A stretch of 64,000 nt of DNA from JACKJK01 sp046159835 (GCF_046159835.1 NZ_JBJXCY010000002.1:620001-684000); one strand, 5' to 3'; shown: positions 43,799-53,028, numbered from the stretch's first letter. Notes: a model not told the origin generated them from the sequence alone. A program made the numbers and translations.

Positions 43799-44743
43799 AT
43801 GGCAAGCCCGGCCGAACCCGCAACGCGCGCGGGCGTTTTCTCCCACCCTTACCTGCTCCTGACGCTGACCGCGCTGTTCTGGGGCGGCAACGCCGTGGCG
43901 GGCAAGCTGGCAGCGGGATCGATTCCCCCACTGACGCTGACCGCCGTACGCTGGGCCGGTGCGGCAATACTGATTTTCCTGCTGGCACGCCCGCATCTCG
44001 CCAAGGCCATGCCGGTGCTTCGCCAGCGCTGGCGATTCCTTTTCCTGGCAGGCGCGATCGGTTTCACCCTGTTCAACTCGGCTCTCTACGGCGCGCTGCA
44101 CTACACTTCGGCGATCAATGTCAGCATCGAGCAGGCCGCGATGCCGATGATGATCATCCTCATCTCGTTCATCGTCTTTCGCGAACCGATCACCTTGGTT
44201 CAGGGTGTTGGCGTCATCGTCTCCATCGTCGGCGTGCTGCTCACCGCGACGCATGGCGACCTCGGCATGCTCGTACGCATGGAACTGAACCTCGGCGACG
44301 CCATCATGCTGCTCGCTGTTGTCGCCTATAGTGGGTACTCGGTTGCCCTGCGCAAGAAGCCCGACCTGCCCTGGCAGGTGCTGATGTTCGCGCTGGCCCT
44401 GTCTGCCGCGATCAGCGCGCTGCCGGGCCTTGCCTACGACCTTGCCTCAGGCCGCTACCCCACGCCCTCGCCGGTCACCTTCGGCGTGCTGGCCTACGTG
44501 GTGCTGTTTCCCTCGCTTCTGGCGCAAATATTCTACATGCGCTCGATCCAGATGATCGGTGCGAACCGCGCAGGCGCCTTCTTCAACCTCGTCCCCGTCT
44601 TCGGCGCGGCGCTCGCTGTGATCGTGCTGGGCGAAAGCGTCGAGATCTATCAGGCTATAGGGCTGGTGCTCGTCATTGGCGGCATCGCACTGGCCGAACG
44701 CTCCGCCCATAATGCTGCCGCGCGCGCGCCGGGCGGCGAGTGA
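43799..44743 (+). CDS. EamA-family (DMT) transporter
   Basis: A ten-helix inner-membrane transporter of the drug/metabolite transporter superfamily, 314 residues, made of two EamA repeats (about 15-150 and 165-305). LTALFWGGNAVAGKLAAGSIPPLTLTAVRWAGA in the first and LLAQIFYMRSIQMIGANRAGAFFNLVPVFGAALAVIVLGE in the second are typical. Such proteins export amino acids, metabolites or nucleotides; no substrate can be assigned. The ATG at 43799 is chosen over an upstream TTG at 43748. It is convergent with the BKACE gene 15 bases away. Confidence 0.9.
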   Translation: MASPAEPATRAGVFSHPYLLLTLTALFWGGNAVAGKLAAGSIPPLTLTAVRWAGAAILIFLLARPHLAKAMPVLRQRWRFLFLAGAIGFTLFNSALYGALHYTSAINVSIEQAAMPMMIILISFIVFREPITLVQGVGVIVSIVGVLLTATHGDLGMLVRMELNLGDAIMLLAVVAYSGYSVALRKKPDLPWQVLMFALALSAAISALPGLAYDLASGRYPTPSPVTFGVLAYVVLFPSLLAQIFYMRSIQMIGANRAGAFFNLVPVFGAALAVIVLGESVEIYQAIGLVLVIGGIALAERSAHNAAARAPGGE

Positions 44744-44758
44744 ACCGGTCGATCAGCG

Positions 44759-45691
44759 TCAGAAATTGACGCGGTCTGCGCCCTTTAGTTGCAGGATGTC
44801 GCGCGCCTCCGCCGGCGTCGCGACCTCAAGGCCCAGTTCCTCGATGATCCGGCGCACCTTGGACACCTGCTCGGCGTTCGACTTCGCCAGTTGCTTTGGC
44901 CCGATCCACAGCGAATCTTCCAGCCCGACGCGTACGTGGCCGCCCATCGACGCGGCGATGGCCGCGATCTTCATCTGGTTGCGGCCCGCCCCGAGCACCG
45001 ACCACTTGTAGTCGTCGCCGAACAGCCGGTCTGCCGTGCGCTTCATGTGCGCAATGTCTTCCGGGTGCCCGCCGATCCCGCCGAGAATGCCGAACACGCT
45101 CTGAACGAAGAACGGCGGCTTCACCAGCCCCCGGTCGACGAAGTGCGCCAGCGTGTAGAGATGGCCGATATCGTAGCACTCGATCTCGAAGCGCGTGCCG
45201 TTCTGCGCGCAGGTCGTCAGGATCATCTCGATATCGGCGAAGGTGTTCTTGAAGATGCGGTCACGGGATCCTGCAAGGTAGTCGTGCTCCCAGTCATGCT
45301 TGAGATCGTTGAACCGGTCGAGCATCGGGTAGAGGCCGAAATTCATCGAACCCATGTTGAGCGAGGCAACTTCCGGCTTGAACCGCGCCACCGGCTCCAG
45401 CCTCTCCTGCACGGTCATGGTCGCCGCACCGCCTGTGGTGATGTTCACCACGCAATCGCAGCGCTGCTTGATGACTTTCAGGAACGGCTCGAAGCGCTCC
45501 GGCGACTGGTCGGGCGCGCCGGTCTGCGGATCGCGCGCATGCAGGTGAACGACGGCGGCGCCCGCCTCCACCGCACCAATGGCCGCTTCCGCGATCTCGT
45601 CCGCCGTCACCGGCAGGTGCGGCGACATGGACGGCGTGTGGATCGAGCCGGTCACCGCGCAGGTGACGATGACCTTGTTCTTGAGTGCCAT
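44759..45691 (-). CDS. Beta-keto acid cleavage enzyme (BKACE, DUF849), second copy
   Basis: A 310-residue zinc-dependent beta-keto acid:acetyl-CoA cleavage enzyme. Zinc ligands H49 and H51 (VVHLHARDPQTG), NITTGGAATM, and Glu in RVGLEDSLWIG are present. It is longer than and only distantly similar to the copy at 26638. It is closer to the classical group with ASLNMGSMNFGLYPM and FEIECYDIGHLYTLAHF. It is divergent from homospermidine synthase across 142 bases, so it may be co-regulated with polyamine metabolism; the substrate could be an amino-substituted beta-keto acid, but this is inference. Confidence 0.9.
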   Translation of the reverse strand: MALKNKVIVTCAVTGSIHTPSMSPHLPVTADEIAEAAIGAVEAGAAVVHLHARDPQTGAPDQSPERFEPFLKVIKQRCDCVVNITTGGAATMTVQERLEPVARFKPEVASLNMGSMNFGLYPMLDRFNDLKHDWEHDYLAGSRDRIFKNTFADIEMILTTCAQNGTRFEIECYDIGHLYTLAHFVDRGLVKPPFFVQSVFGILGGIGGHPEDIAHMKRTADRLFGDDYKWSVLGAGRNQMKIAAIAASMGGHVRVGLEDSLWIGPKQLAKSNAEQVSKVRRIIEELGLEVATPAEARDILQLKGADRVNF

Positions 45692-45833
45692 GCCGTCTTC
45701 CTCTCGTGTTGTTCCCGCAATGGCGGAACCGGGTCCCGAAGCCCCGTGTTGTCGTGGCCCGCCTTGAGCTTTGCCCTATGTTGCCTGATAACCGCGACCT
45801 GAGAAATGGCAGCAAGAGGGAACGAACGCAGAC

Positions 45834-47276
45834 ATGGCAGACTGGCCCAAACACGCGAAGATCACCGGCCCCATCGTGATGATCGGCTTCGGCTCCATCG
45901 GACGCGGCACGCTGCCCCTGATCGAACGCCATTTCGACTACGACCCCAAGCGCTTCGTGGTCATTGACCCGGAGGATTCCGACAAGGAACTCCTGGACGA
46001 GCGCGGCATTCGCTTCATCTCCGAGCATGTCACCAGGAAGAACTACAAGAAGTTGCTGAAGCCCCTCCTGAGCGAAGGTGAAGGCCAGGGCTTCTGCGTG
46101 AACCTGTCGGTCGACACGTCCTCGCTCGACATCATGAAGCTCTGCCGCCAGATCGATGCGCTCTACATCGACACGGTTGTCGAGCCGTGGCTCGGCTTCT
46201 ACTTCGACAGCAAGGCCGACAATGCGAGCCGCACCAACTACGCGCTGCGCGAAACGGTGCGCGAGGAAAAGCGCAAGAACCCCGGCGGTACCACCGCCGT
46301 CTCGTGCTGCGGGGCAAACCCCGGCATGGTTTCGTGGTTCGTGAAGCAGGCGCTCGTCGACCTCGCCAACGACACCGGCATCAAGTTCTCCGAACCGGCC
46401 ACCGACGACCGCGAGGGCTGGGCCAAGCTGATGAAGAAGCTGGGCGTGAAGGGCGTGCACATCGCCGAGCGCGACACCCAGCGCGCCAAGGACCCCAAGC
46501 CGCTCAACGTGTTCTGGAACACGTGGTCGGTGGAAGGCTTCATCTCCGAAGGTCTTCAACCGGCAGAGCTCGGCTGGGGCACCCACGAGAAGTGGATGCC
46601 AAAGAACGCCCGCAAGCAGAAGAAGGGCAACAAGGCCGCGGTCTTCTTGGAGCAGCCCGGCGCAAACACCCGCGTGCGCACCTGGTGCCCGACGCCGGGC
46701 GCGCAATACGGCTTCCTCGTCACGCACAATGAATCGGTTTCGATCGCCGACTTCTTCACCGTCCGCGACAAGGCCGGCAAGGTCACCTATCGCCCGACCT
46801 GCCACTACGCCTACCACCCCTGCAACGACGCGGTGCTGTCGCTGCACGAGATGTTCGGCGCGGCCGGCAAGGCGCAGCCAGAGCTGCACGTGCTGGACGA
46901 AAACGAGCTTGTCGACGGCATCGACGAGCTTGGTGTCCTGCTCTACGGCCACAAGAAGAACGCCTACTGGTACGGCTCGCAGCTTTCGCTGGAAGAGACC
47001 CGCGAGCTTGCCCCCTACCAGAACGCCACCGGCCTGCAGGTCACGTCCGCCGTGCTGGCGGGCATGGTCTGGGCGCTGGAAAACCCGAAGGCCGGCATCG
47101 TCGAGACCGACGAGATGGACTATCGCCGCTGCCTTGAAGTGCAGCGCCCCTATCTCGGCCCGGTGAAGGGTTACTACACCGACTGGACGCCGCTCGATGG
47201 ACGCCCTGGCCTGTTCGAGGAAGACATCGACAAGAAGGACCCGTGGCAGTTCAAGAACATTCTCGTTCACTGGTAG
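45834..47276 (+). CDS. hss: Homospermidine synthase
   Basis: Makes sym-homospermidine from two putrescines (or putrescine and spermidine) with NAD+ as a hydride carrier; homospermidine is the main long polyamine of many Alphaproteobacteria. The 480-residue protein has an N-terminal Rossmann fold (MIGFGSIGRGTLPLIERHF) and the homospermidine synthase catalytic domain, with VDTSSLDIMKLC, YIDTVVEPWLGFYFD, SCCGANPGMVSWFVKQAL and NESVSIADFFTVRD. Length matches the Blastochloris-type enzyme. It is single-gene, divergent from BKACE, convergent with the DUF4139 gene 36 bases away. Confidence 0.95.
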   Translation: MADWPKHAKITGPIVMIGFGSIGRGTLPLIERHFDYDPKRFVVIDPEDSDKELLDERGIRFISEHVTRKNYKKLLKPLLSEGEGQGFCVNLSVDTSSLDIMKLCRQIDALYIDTVVEPWLGFYFDSKADNASRTNYALRETVREEKRKNPGGTTAVSCCGANPGMVSWFVKQALVDLANDTGIKFSEPATDDREGWAKLMKKLGVKGVHIAERDTQRAKDPKPLNVFWNTWSVEGFISEGLQPAELGWGTHEKWMPKNARKQKKGNKAAVFLEQPGANTRVRTWCPTPGAQYGFLVTHNESVSIADFFTVRDKAGKVTYRPTCHYAYHPCNDAVLSLHEMFGAAGKAQPELHVLDENELVDGIDELGVLLYGHKKNAYWYGSQLSLEETRELAPYQNATGLQVTSAVLAGMVWALENPKAGIVETDEMDYRRCLEVQRPYLGPVKGYYTDWTPLDGRPGLFEEDIDKKDPWQFKNILVHW

Positions 47277-47312
47277 GACGGTGGCGGCGGCGAACCACCG
47301 CCACAGCGCACC

Positions 47313-48983
47313 CTAGCGCCGGCCGAGCAGGATGCGCTCGCCGTCCGGCCAGTCGATCCGGAAGCCGAACGCCAACCTGCGCTCAGCACCCGGCTCCAGC
47401 GCGAACCGCCATGCCATCACGCCGGGCTTATCATCGACATCCGTCTCGTCCGGCTTGTCGTTGGTGGAGAGCGCCGCGACCGTGATCCTTTCATCGAGCG
47501 GCTGCGGCAGGCTCTCCAGCACCACGACATCGACGGGCACGGAATGGTGATTGGTGATCGCCGTGCGCCAGTCGGTGACGTCGGTCTTCGCCTTGGAGAA
47601 GATGCCCTCCTCGCCCTGACGCTTTGAGACAAGCTGACGCTCGACCGTGATGCGCTCGTCGCGCCCGAAGCCGAGTTCGGTCTCGTCGCCCGTCATGGCC
47701 AGCGGCATCTGGCCCTGCCCGATGAAGATGCCGTCCCGGAACAGCCGGACCTGGCCTTCCGGCAGCGGCGCGTCGCCTTCGTGAATGAAGCGCACGGTAA
47801 GGAATGCCGCCTCGAAGCGCGCCGGCACGATCCGCGCCTCCATGTTCGCATCGCTCTCCCACGTTCCGACCTGCAGGAGCTTGGCATCGTCGGTCGACGG
47901 CACCGCGACAAGCCCCGGCACGGCGTACATGGCATCGAACCCGAGGTCGGTAACTTGCGCGCGCTGCTCTTCTGCTTCGCGCTGCACCGTCGGCTGCGGC
48001 GGTTCGGCAGCTGGTGCAGGCGCCATCATCGCAGCATCGCCATCCTGCATGAACGAACCGCCCACGCGTCGCTCCTTTCGCTCCGGCCGCGCGAAGCCGA
48101 CATAGCGCACGTCCGCTTCGGGCGCCGCCGTCATGCCGCTCGGGCGCGTCGTCGCAAGTGCCATGCGCACGCCGGACCAGTCCTCGCCCGTGCGCTGGTT
48201 CACCGCCGCGCGCTGGGTGATCGTCAGCCCGCCGCTTTTCGCCTGCGTGTCGAGCCGTGCGTCATAGACCGGCTGCCATGAGGCCCGTGCGTGGCGGTAG
48301 CGCAGCTTCAGTTCACTCCCACCCGCGCCCGCTGCATCGACGTTGACGATCACGCGCGTCGCCCAGTCGCCGGTGCCGTTCTGGCGGGAAAGCTCGCGGT
48401 CGATCTCGGCAATCCGCCGCTCGATGTCGCGAATGTCCTTGCGGGCTTCGAGGATCGTCGCCTCGATCTGTCCGTGCCGTTCGGCAATGAAGGTAAACAG
48501 CGCTTCCGGCGGCATCGGCGGCGCGGCGGCGGGCTGGTCAGGCTGCGCGGCCGGCATCTGGACCATTTCGCGGATCATGTCGCGCTGAAGCTCCGCGGTG
48601 CGGATCCGCCCCTCGATCTCGCTCTTGCGGTCGGTAAGGCTTTCGCGCTCGGCTTCCAGTGCATTGCGAAGGGCCGGATCGCCGGTCACCGGAACCCGCG
48701 CAACATCCACCGAGCCGATGAGAAGTTCGCCCGCGCTGACACCCTCGACGCGTACGTCGTCCGCGCGGATGCCGTCCGGCAGGTTGTCGAAGACGATCTC
48801 GTGGGACCCGTCGGACAGCTGCACCGACGCGATGCGCTCGATCTCCGCCCCGGACGGGAAAACCGTCACCGCGTCGATCCGGCTGTCAGGATTGTACTGC
48901 GCGGCAAGCGCGCTGGAGGCAAGCAGGCTCGCTGTCGTGATGGCGAGGACGCCGAGCGAGCGGGCGGGAAGGGAAAACGGCAT
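47313..48983 (-). CDS. DUF4139/DUF4140 secreted protein (mucoidy-inhibitor MuiA family)
   Basis: A 556-residue exported protein: signal peptide (about 1-28, ending SALA), a DUF4140 domain (about 35-135, DAVTVFPSGAEIERIASVQLSDGSHEIVFDNLP), a coiled-coil stretch (about 150-200), and a DUF4139 domain (about 215-550) ending in FALEPGAERRLAFGFRIDWPDGERI. Family members occur in bacteria and fungi; one was linked to control of mucoidy, otherwise function is unknown. It probably acts in the periplasm as a beta-rich scaffold. A Pro/Ala linker with Gln-Arg-Glu repeats lies near residue 330. Confidence 0.85.
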   Translation of the reverse strand: MPFSLPARSLGVLAITTASLLASSALAAQYNPDSRIDAVTVFPSGAEIERIASVQLSDGSHEIVFDNLPDGIRADDVRVEGVSAGELLIGSVDVARVPVTGDPALRNALEAERESLTDRKSEIEGRIRTAELQRDMIREMVQMPAAQPDQPAAAPPMPPEALFTFIAERHGQIEATILEARKDIRDIERRIAEIDRELSRQNGTGDWATRVIVNVDAAGAGGSELKLRYRHARASWQPVYDARLDTQAKSGGLTITQRAAVNQRTGEDWSGVRMALATTRPSGMTAAPEADVRYVGFARPERKERRVGGSFMQDGDAAMMAPAPAAEPPQPTVQREAEEQRAQVTDLGFDAMYAVPGLVAVPSTDDAKLLQVGTWESDANMEARIVPARFEAAFLTVRFIHEGDAPLPEGQVRLFRDGIFIGQGQMPLAMTGDETELGFGRDERITVERQLVSKRQGEEGIFSKAKTDVTDWRTAITNHHSVPVDVVVLESLPQPLDERITVAALSTNDKPDETDVDDKPGVMAWRFALEPGAERRLAFGFRIDWPDGERILLGRR

Positions 48984-49071
48984 GGGGGCACCTGTTGATC
49001 TCGTCGCGCCCCCACCCGGTTTGCCAGCTTGCAGCCGATTGCGGCGGCAACGCGGCCACCGCCCCGGACCG

Positions 49072-50658
49072 TCAGAAGCGCAGCGGCTTCACCTGGTTCA
49101 CCATCGGCAACTTCGCGATGCCCGCCAGCAAGTCCGGCGACACAGGCTGGTCGACTTCCAGCAGGCAGATCGCATCCGCGCCGGGTGCCGTGCGCCCGAG
49201 GTTGAACGTCGCGATGTTCGCGCCCGCATCACCGAACAGCGTGCCGATGGCCCCGATGAAGCCCGGCTTGTCGTCGTTCGTGACGTAGATCATGTTCGGC
49301 GCGAGTTCGGCTTCCATGTTGATACCCTTCACCTGGATCAGGCGCGGCTTGCCGTCCGAGAAGACCGTGCCGGCAACCGACCGCTCCTGCCGTTCGGTGA
49401 CGACCGTCAGGCGGATGTAGTTTTCATACGCCCCCTGCTGCGCGCGGCGCACTTCCTCCACCTTGATCCCGCGATCCTTCGCAACGATGGGCGCAGAGAC
49501 CATGTTCACGTCCGATAGCGCCGGGCGCATGACGCCGGCAAGGGCTGCCGCAGTCAGCGCCTTGACGTTCATCTCGGCAACGTCGCCCTCGAACTCCAGC
49601 CGGATCGCCTTGATGCCGGTCTCGGTCAACTGACCCGCGAAGGAGCCGAGCGATTCAGCAAGCTTCACATACGGGGTCAGGCGCGGGGCTTCCTCCGCCG
49701 AGATCGACGGCATGTTGAGCGCGTTGGTGACGGCGCCCGTCAGAAGGTAGTCGGCCATCTGCTCGGCGACCTGAAGCGCGACCTTCTCCTGCGCTTCGTG
49801 AGTGGCAGCCCCCAGGTGCGGCGTGCAGATGAGGTTCGGCGCGCCGAACAGCACGTTTTCCTTCGCCGGCTCTTCCGAGAACACGTCGATGGCAGCACCC
49901 GCAACGTGCCCGCTTTCAAGGGCTGCGCGAAGGGCTGCTTCGTCCAGCAACCCGCCGCGCGCGCAATTGATGATGCGCACGCCGGGTTTGGTCTTGTTGA
50001 TGGCATCGGCGCTGAGGATGTTGCGCGTCTTGTCGGTCAGCGGCGTGTGCAGGGTGATGAAGTCGGCGCGCGACAGCAATTCGTCCAGCTCGACCTTTTC
50101 GATGCCGAGTTCCATTGCCCGCTCCGGCGACAGGAACGGGTCGAACCCGATCACCTTCATGCGCAACCCTTGCGCCCGGTCGATGACGATGGCGCCGATA
50201 TTGCCGCAGCCGATCACGCCGAGGGTCTTGCCGGTGATCTCGACGCCGACGAACTTGTTCTTCTCCCACTTGCCGGCCTGGGTCGAGGCATCGGCTTCCG
50301 GTATCTGGCGCGCCAGCGCGAGCATGAGCGAGATCGCGTGTTCCGCTGTCGTCACCGAGTTTCCGAAGGGCGTATTCATCACGATGATGCCCTTGGAACT
50401 GGCGAACGGCACGTCGACATTGTCGACGCCGATGCCCGCGCGACCGATGACGCGCAGCTTGTCGACGTCGCGCAGCACGCTTTCCGTCAGCTTGGTCGCC
50501 GAGCGGATGGCGATGCCGTCATAGTCGTTGAGGACCGCGACGAGCGCATCCTTGTCCTTGCCGAGTTCCGGATTGAAGTCGACCTCGATGCCGCGATTGC
50601 GGAAGATATCGACGGCGGCATCCGACAGCTGGTCGGAAATGAGTACGCGGGGAGCCAT
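49072..50658 (-). CDS. serA: D-3-phosphoglycerate dehydrogenase SerA
   Basis: First enzyme of serine synthesis, oxidising 3-phosphoglycerate with NAD+. The 528-residue form is the long type: catalytic and NAD domains (1-310) with GKTLGVIGCGNIGAIVIDRAQGL, Arg and Glu of the active site (INCARGG, PFASSK region) and HLGAATHEAQEKVA (catalytic His), an intervening ASB domain (about 315-450), and a C-terminal ACT domain (about 455-528) with NDDKPGFIGAIGTLFGDAGANIATFNLGR for serine feedback. The ATG at 50658 has GGAGA upstream; a 13-codon longer start is rejected. It lies downstream of serC by 114 bases on the same strand. Confidence 0.97.
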   Translation of the reverse strand: MAPRVLISDQLSDAAVDIFRNRGIEVDFNPELGKDKDALVAVLNDYDGIAIRSATKLTESVLRDVDKLRVIGRAGIGVDNVDVPFASSKGIIVMNTPFGNSVTTAEHAISLMLALARQIPEADASTQAGKWEKNKFVGVEITGKTLGVIGCGNIGAIVIDRAQGLRMKVIGFDPFLSPERAMELGIEKVELDELLSRADFITLHTPLTDKTRNILSADAINKTKPGVRIINCARGGLLDEAALRAALESGHVAGAAIDVFSEEPAKENVLFGAPNLICTPHLGAATHEAQEKVALQVAEQMADYLLTGAVTNALNMPSISAEEAPRLTPYVKLAESLGSFAGQLTETGIKAIRLEFEGDVAEMNVKALTAAALAGVMRPALSDVNMVSAPIVAKDRGIKVEEVRRAQQGAYENYIRLTVVTERQERSVAGTVFSDGKPRLIQVKGINMEAELAPNMIYVTNDDKPGFIGAIGTLFGDAGANIATFNLGRTAPGADAICLLEVDQPVSPDLLAGIAKLPMVNQVKPLRF

Positions 50659-50772
50659 GGGCCTTGTCTCCTGTGTGTGCCCGCAAGGGCCGGTCATGCG
50701 GCGCGGGCTGAACTTCGCTGAAAATGGGAAAATCGCGGGCAGCGCGTGCCGCCCGCTTGAGGTTTCAGGCCG

Positions 50773-51951
50773 TCAGGCCGCCGCCTTGAGTGCAGCCAGC
50801 TCGCAGGCATACGCCCAGTCGAGCCACGGCATCAGCGCTTCGAGGTCGGATGTCTCGACCGTCGCGCCGCTCCAGATGCGAAGCCCGGGGGGCGCATCGC
50901 GGTAGCTGCCGATATCGAGCGCGACATCTTCCGCTTCGAGCCGCGAGACCATCGCCTTGGCGAAGGCCGCCTGTGCCTTTGGGTCGAGCGCGGCAATGTC
51001 CGGGTCGACAATGCACAGGCACACGGAGGTGTTGGAGCGCGTTGCCTCGACCTTCGGCAGGAAGCCGATCCACTTCGTTCGCGCGACCCAGTCCTCGATG
51101 ACGCCGAGATTGGCATTCGCACGGGCCACAAGAGCGTCCAGCCCGCCGAGGCTGTCAGCCCATTCCAGCGCGTCGATATAGTCCTCGACGCAGAGCATGG
51201 ACGGGGTGTTGATCGTCTCGCCGGAGAAGATGCCCTCGATTAGCTTGCCACCCTTGGTCAGGCGGAAGATCTTCGGCAGTGCCCGATCCGGCTTGAAGCT
51301 TTCAAGCCGCTCGACCGCGCGCGGCGAGAGGATCAGCATGCCGTGCGCGGCTTCCCCGCCGAGCACCTTCTGCCAGGAGTAGGTCACGACATCGAGCTTG
51401 GCCCAGTCGAGATACTGGGCGAAGGCGGCGGACGTCGCGTCGCAGATCGTAAGACCCTCGCGGTCTCCCGCGATCCAGTCGCCATCCGGCACGCGAACGC
51501 CGGACGTGGTGCCGTTCCAGGTGAAGACCACGTCGCGGGTCTTCGTGTCGACGGTGGAAAGGTTCGGAAGCGTGCCATAGGAGGCTTCAATGGTGCGCAC
51601 GTCGTCCAGCTTCAATTGCTTCTGGACGTCACTCACCCAGCCGGAGCCGAAGCTTTCCCACGCGAGCATGTCGACGCCACGCGCGCCGAGCATGGTCCAC
51701 ATCGCCATTTCGACCGCGCCGGTATCCGACGCCGGCACGATGCCGATGCGATAGTCGTCCGGCACCTGAAGCACCTTGCGCGTCAGGTCGATGGCATGCT
51801 GAAGGCGTGCCTTGCCGGGTTTGGATCGGTGGGAGCGTCCCAGAAGCGCGTCGGACAGAACGTCGGGCGTCCAGCCGGGTCGCTTGGTGCAGGGACCGGA
51901 AGAAAAACGCGGATTGTCCGGCCGCGCAGCCGGTTTCGTCTTATCTGTCAT
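50773..51951 (-). CDS. serC: Phosphoserine aminotransferase SerC
   Basis: Converts 3-phosphohydroxypyruvate and glutamate to phosphoserine using PLP. The 392-residue protein starts with the alphaproteobacterial SerC block PDNPRFSSGPCTKRPGW and has SDTGAVEMAMWTMLG and the PLP-lysine segment TYSWQKVLGGEAAHGMLILSPRAV. It is the upstream partner of serA in a serC-serA operon, the usual arrangement in Hyphomicrobiales. A structured leader resembling the serC RNA motif precedes it. Confidence 0.96.
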   Translation of the reverse strand: MTDKTKPAARPDNPRFSSGPCTKRPGWTPDVLSDALLGRSHRSKPGKARLQHAIDLTRKVLQVPDDYRIGIVPASDTGAVEMAMWTMLGARGVDMLAWESFGSGWVSDVQKQLKLDDVRTIEASYGTLPNLSTVDTKTRDVVFTWNGTTSGVRVPDGDWIAGDREGLTICDATSAAFAQYLDWAKLDVVTYSWQKVLGGEAAHGMLILSPRAVERLESFKPDRALPKIFRLTKGGKLIEGIFSGETINTPSMLCVEDYIDALEWADSLGGLDALVARANANLGVIEDWVARTKWIGFLPKVEATRSNTSVCLCIVDPDIAALDPKAQAAFAKAMVSRLEAEDVALDIGSYRDAPPGLRIWSGATVETSDLEALMPWLDWAYACELAALKAAA

Positions 51952-52030
51952 GCTACCCTCACAGATAGTCGCCTCTCGTTGGGGAGAGGTGGCCCACTGA
52001 TGGAGATGACGGGTTTTGCACCGGCCGTCA
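51952..52030 (-). ncRNA. Candidate serC-motif RNA leader
   Basis: Directly upstream of serC the minus strand forms a stem CCTCTC/GAGAGG with loop CCCAAC (51972-51989), about 20 bases before the start codon, preceded by a GTCATCTCCATCAG stretch. A conserved 'serC' RNA motif is known upstream of serC in Alphaproteobacteria and this position and hairpin agree with it, but I could not compare with the model. Confidence 0.45.
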
Positions 52031-52076
52031 AGCGCGACGTGAATCGCAGGCCAAACGGCCGGCGCGGAGTGCCGTG

Positions 52077-52418
52077 TTACTCGGCGGCTTCGCTGGTGCC
52101 GTCCGCCGCCACGGTCTGGATGACGGTGAAGCCCTCGAATTCCGGGTGGCCGAGATAGAGCGAGCCGCGCTCGCCCACGCCCTTGTGTGCATCACGGAAG
52201 GACTGCGACTTGGTCCACGCGGTGAAATTGGCCTCGCTTTCCCAGACCGTGTGCGAGGAATAGAGCACATGGTCGTCCCGGTCCGGCCCGCGCAGCAGGT
52301 GGAACTCGATAAAACCCGGCTCCTTGTGGAGATGAATCTCCCGGTTGAGCCAGACGGATTCAAACGCCTGTTCGTTGCCTTTGCCGACCTTGAAGCGGTT
52401 CATCGCGATGAAGTTCAT
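52077..52418 (-). CDS. hmuQ: IsdG/HmuQ-like heme-degrading monooxygenase (ABM domain)
   Basis: Small ferredoxin-like-fold monooxygenase that opens heme to release iron, of the IsdG type found as HmuQ/HmuD in rhizobia. The 113-residue protein keeps the catalytic triad spacing of IsdG: N7 (FIAMNRF), W68 (FTAWTKS) and H78 (FRDAHKG), ten residues between W and H as in IsdG. RGPDRDDHVLYSSHTVWES is also typical. The ATG at 52418 is fixed by AGGAGA upstream. It is last in the operon headed by a TonB heme receptor, so heme taken up is probably degraded here. Confidence 0.87.
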   Translation of the reverse strand: MNFIAMNRFKVGKGNEQAFESVWLNREIHLHKEPGFIEFHLLRGPDRDDHVLYSSHTVWESEANFTAWTKSQSFRDAHKGVGERGSLYLGHPEFEGFTVIQTVAADGTSEAAE

Positions 52419-52479
52419 GTCACATCTCCTGTTTGTCGCCAGCGCGGTCTTGTCTCCGGCACCTGGCTGAAATCGTCTC

Positions 52480-53004
52480 TCAGGCGTGGCGGTGCAGGCG
52501 CGCCAGCCGGCCCGGTCCGTCCGTGGGCAGCGACACGGTTTCAGCCGTTTCTCTCGCCAGCGTCTTGAGGACCCGGCCAAGCCTCTGAGCTGTCTGGACC
52601 ACATCCTCGCATGCGCATCCCTCCGACACGACCATGGCCTGCGCCGTCATCACGGGCCGGTCGCCACGCCGCGCCGCGCTGATGAGGGACAGCAGCGCCA
52701 GTTCGTGCGCGGTGACGTGCAGGCGGCATTCGGCGCACCACGGGTTCATGAAGTCGAAGCACGACCCGCGCCACCCGCGAATTGCCGCCATCAGCGCGCG
52801 CACCGCCGCAAACAATTGCGCCCCGCCGCTGGCACCGTGGCGGGCCTCGGCCCGCTCCAGCGCCACTTCCCACGCCCCGTCCCGTTTGCCGCTATAGGCG
52901 ACACAGATGAGGCGGACCAGTTCGAGCCCTTCCAGGTCGATATCCTCGTGGTCGTTGGCCGCAAAGAATGCTGGCGGCAACGGCTGGCTGGCGGCGTGGG
53001 TCAT
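52480..53004 (-). CDS. Uncharacterised Cys/His-motif protein in the heme operon
   Basis: A 174-residue, mainly helical, probably cytoplasmic protein that I cannot assign to a family with confidence. The centre carries a dense motif, C82 then FDFMNPW-C90-AE-C93-RL-H96-VTA-H100, and later G-C130-A-C132. The spacing C-x7-C-x2-C-x2-H-x3-H could bind a metal, a cluster or heme. The N-terminus (EDIDLEGLELVRLICVAYSGKRDGAWEVALERA) predicts amphipathic helices. It sits between the TonB heme receptor (24 bases upstream) and the heme monooxygenase (61 bases downstream), all one strand, so a role in iron/heme handling or its regulation is likely. Confidence 0.7.
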   Translation of the reverse strand: MTHAASQPLPPAFFAANDHEDIDLEGLELVRLICVAYSGKRDGAWEVALERAEARHGASGGAQLFAAVRALMAAIRGWRGSCFDFMNPWCAECRLHVTAHELALLSLISAARRGDRPVMTAQAMVVSEGCACEDVVQTAQRLGRVLKTLARETAETVSLPTDGPGRLARLHRHA

Positions 53005-53028
53005 CGCGGTGCTCCTCGTCCTTTTCGC

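Noticed and set aside
47281..47304. Terminator between homospermidine synthase and the DUF4139 gene
   Set aside because: A 7-bp GTGGCGG/CCGCCAC stem exists but there is no T-run and the loop is long for the stem.
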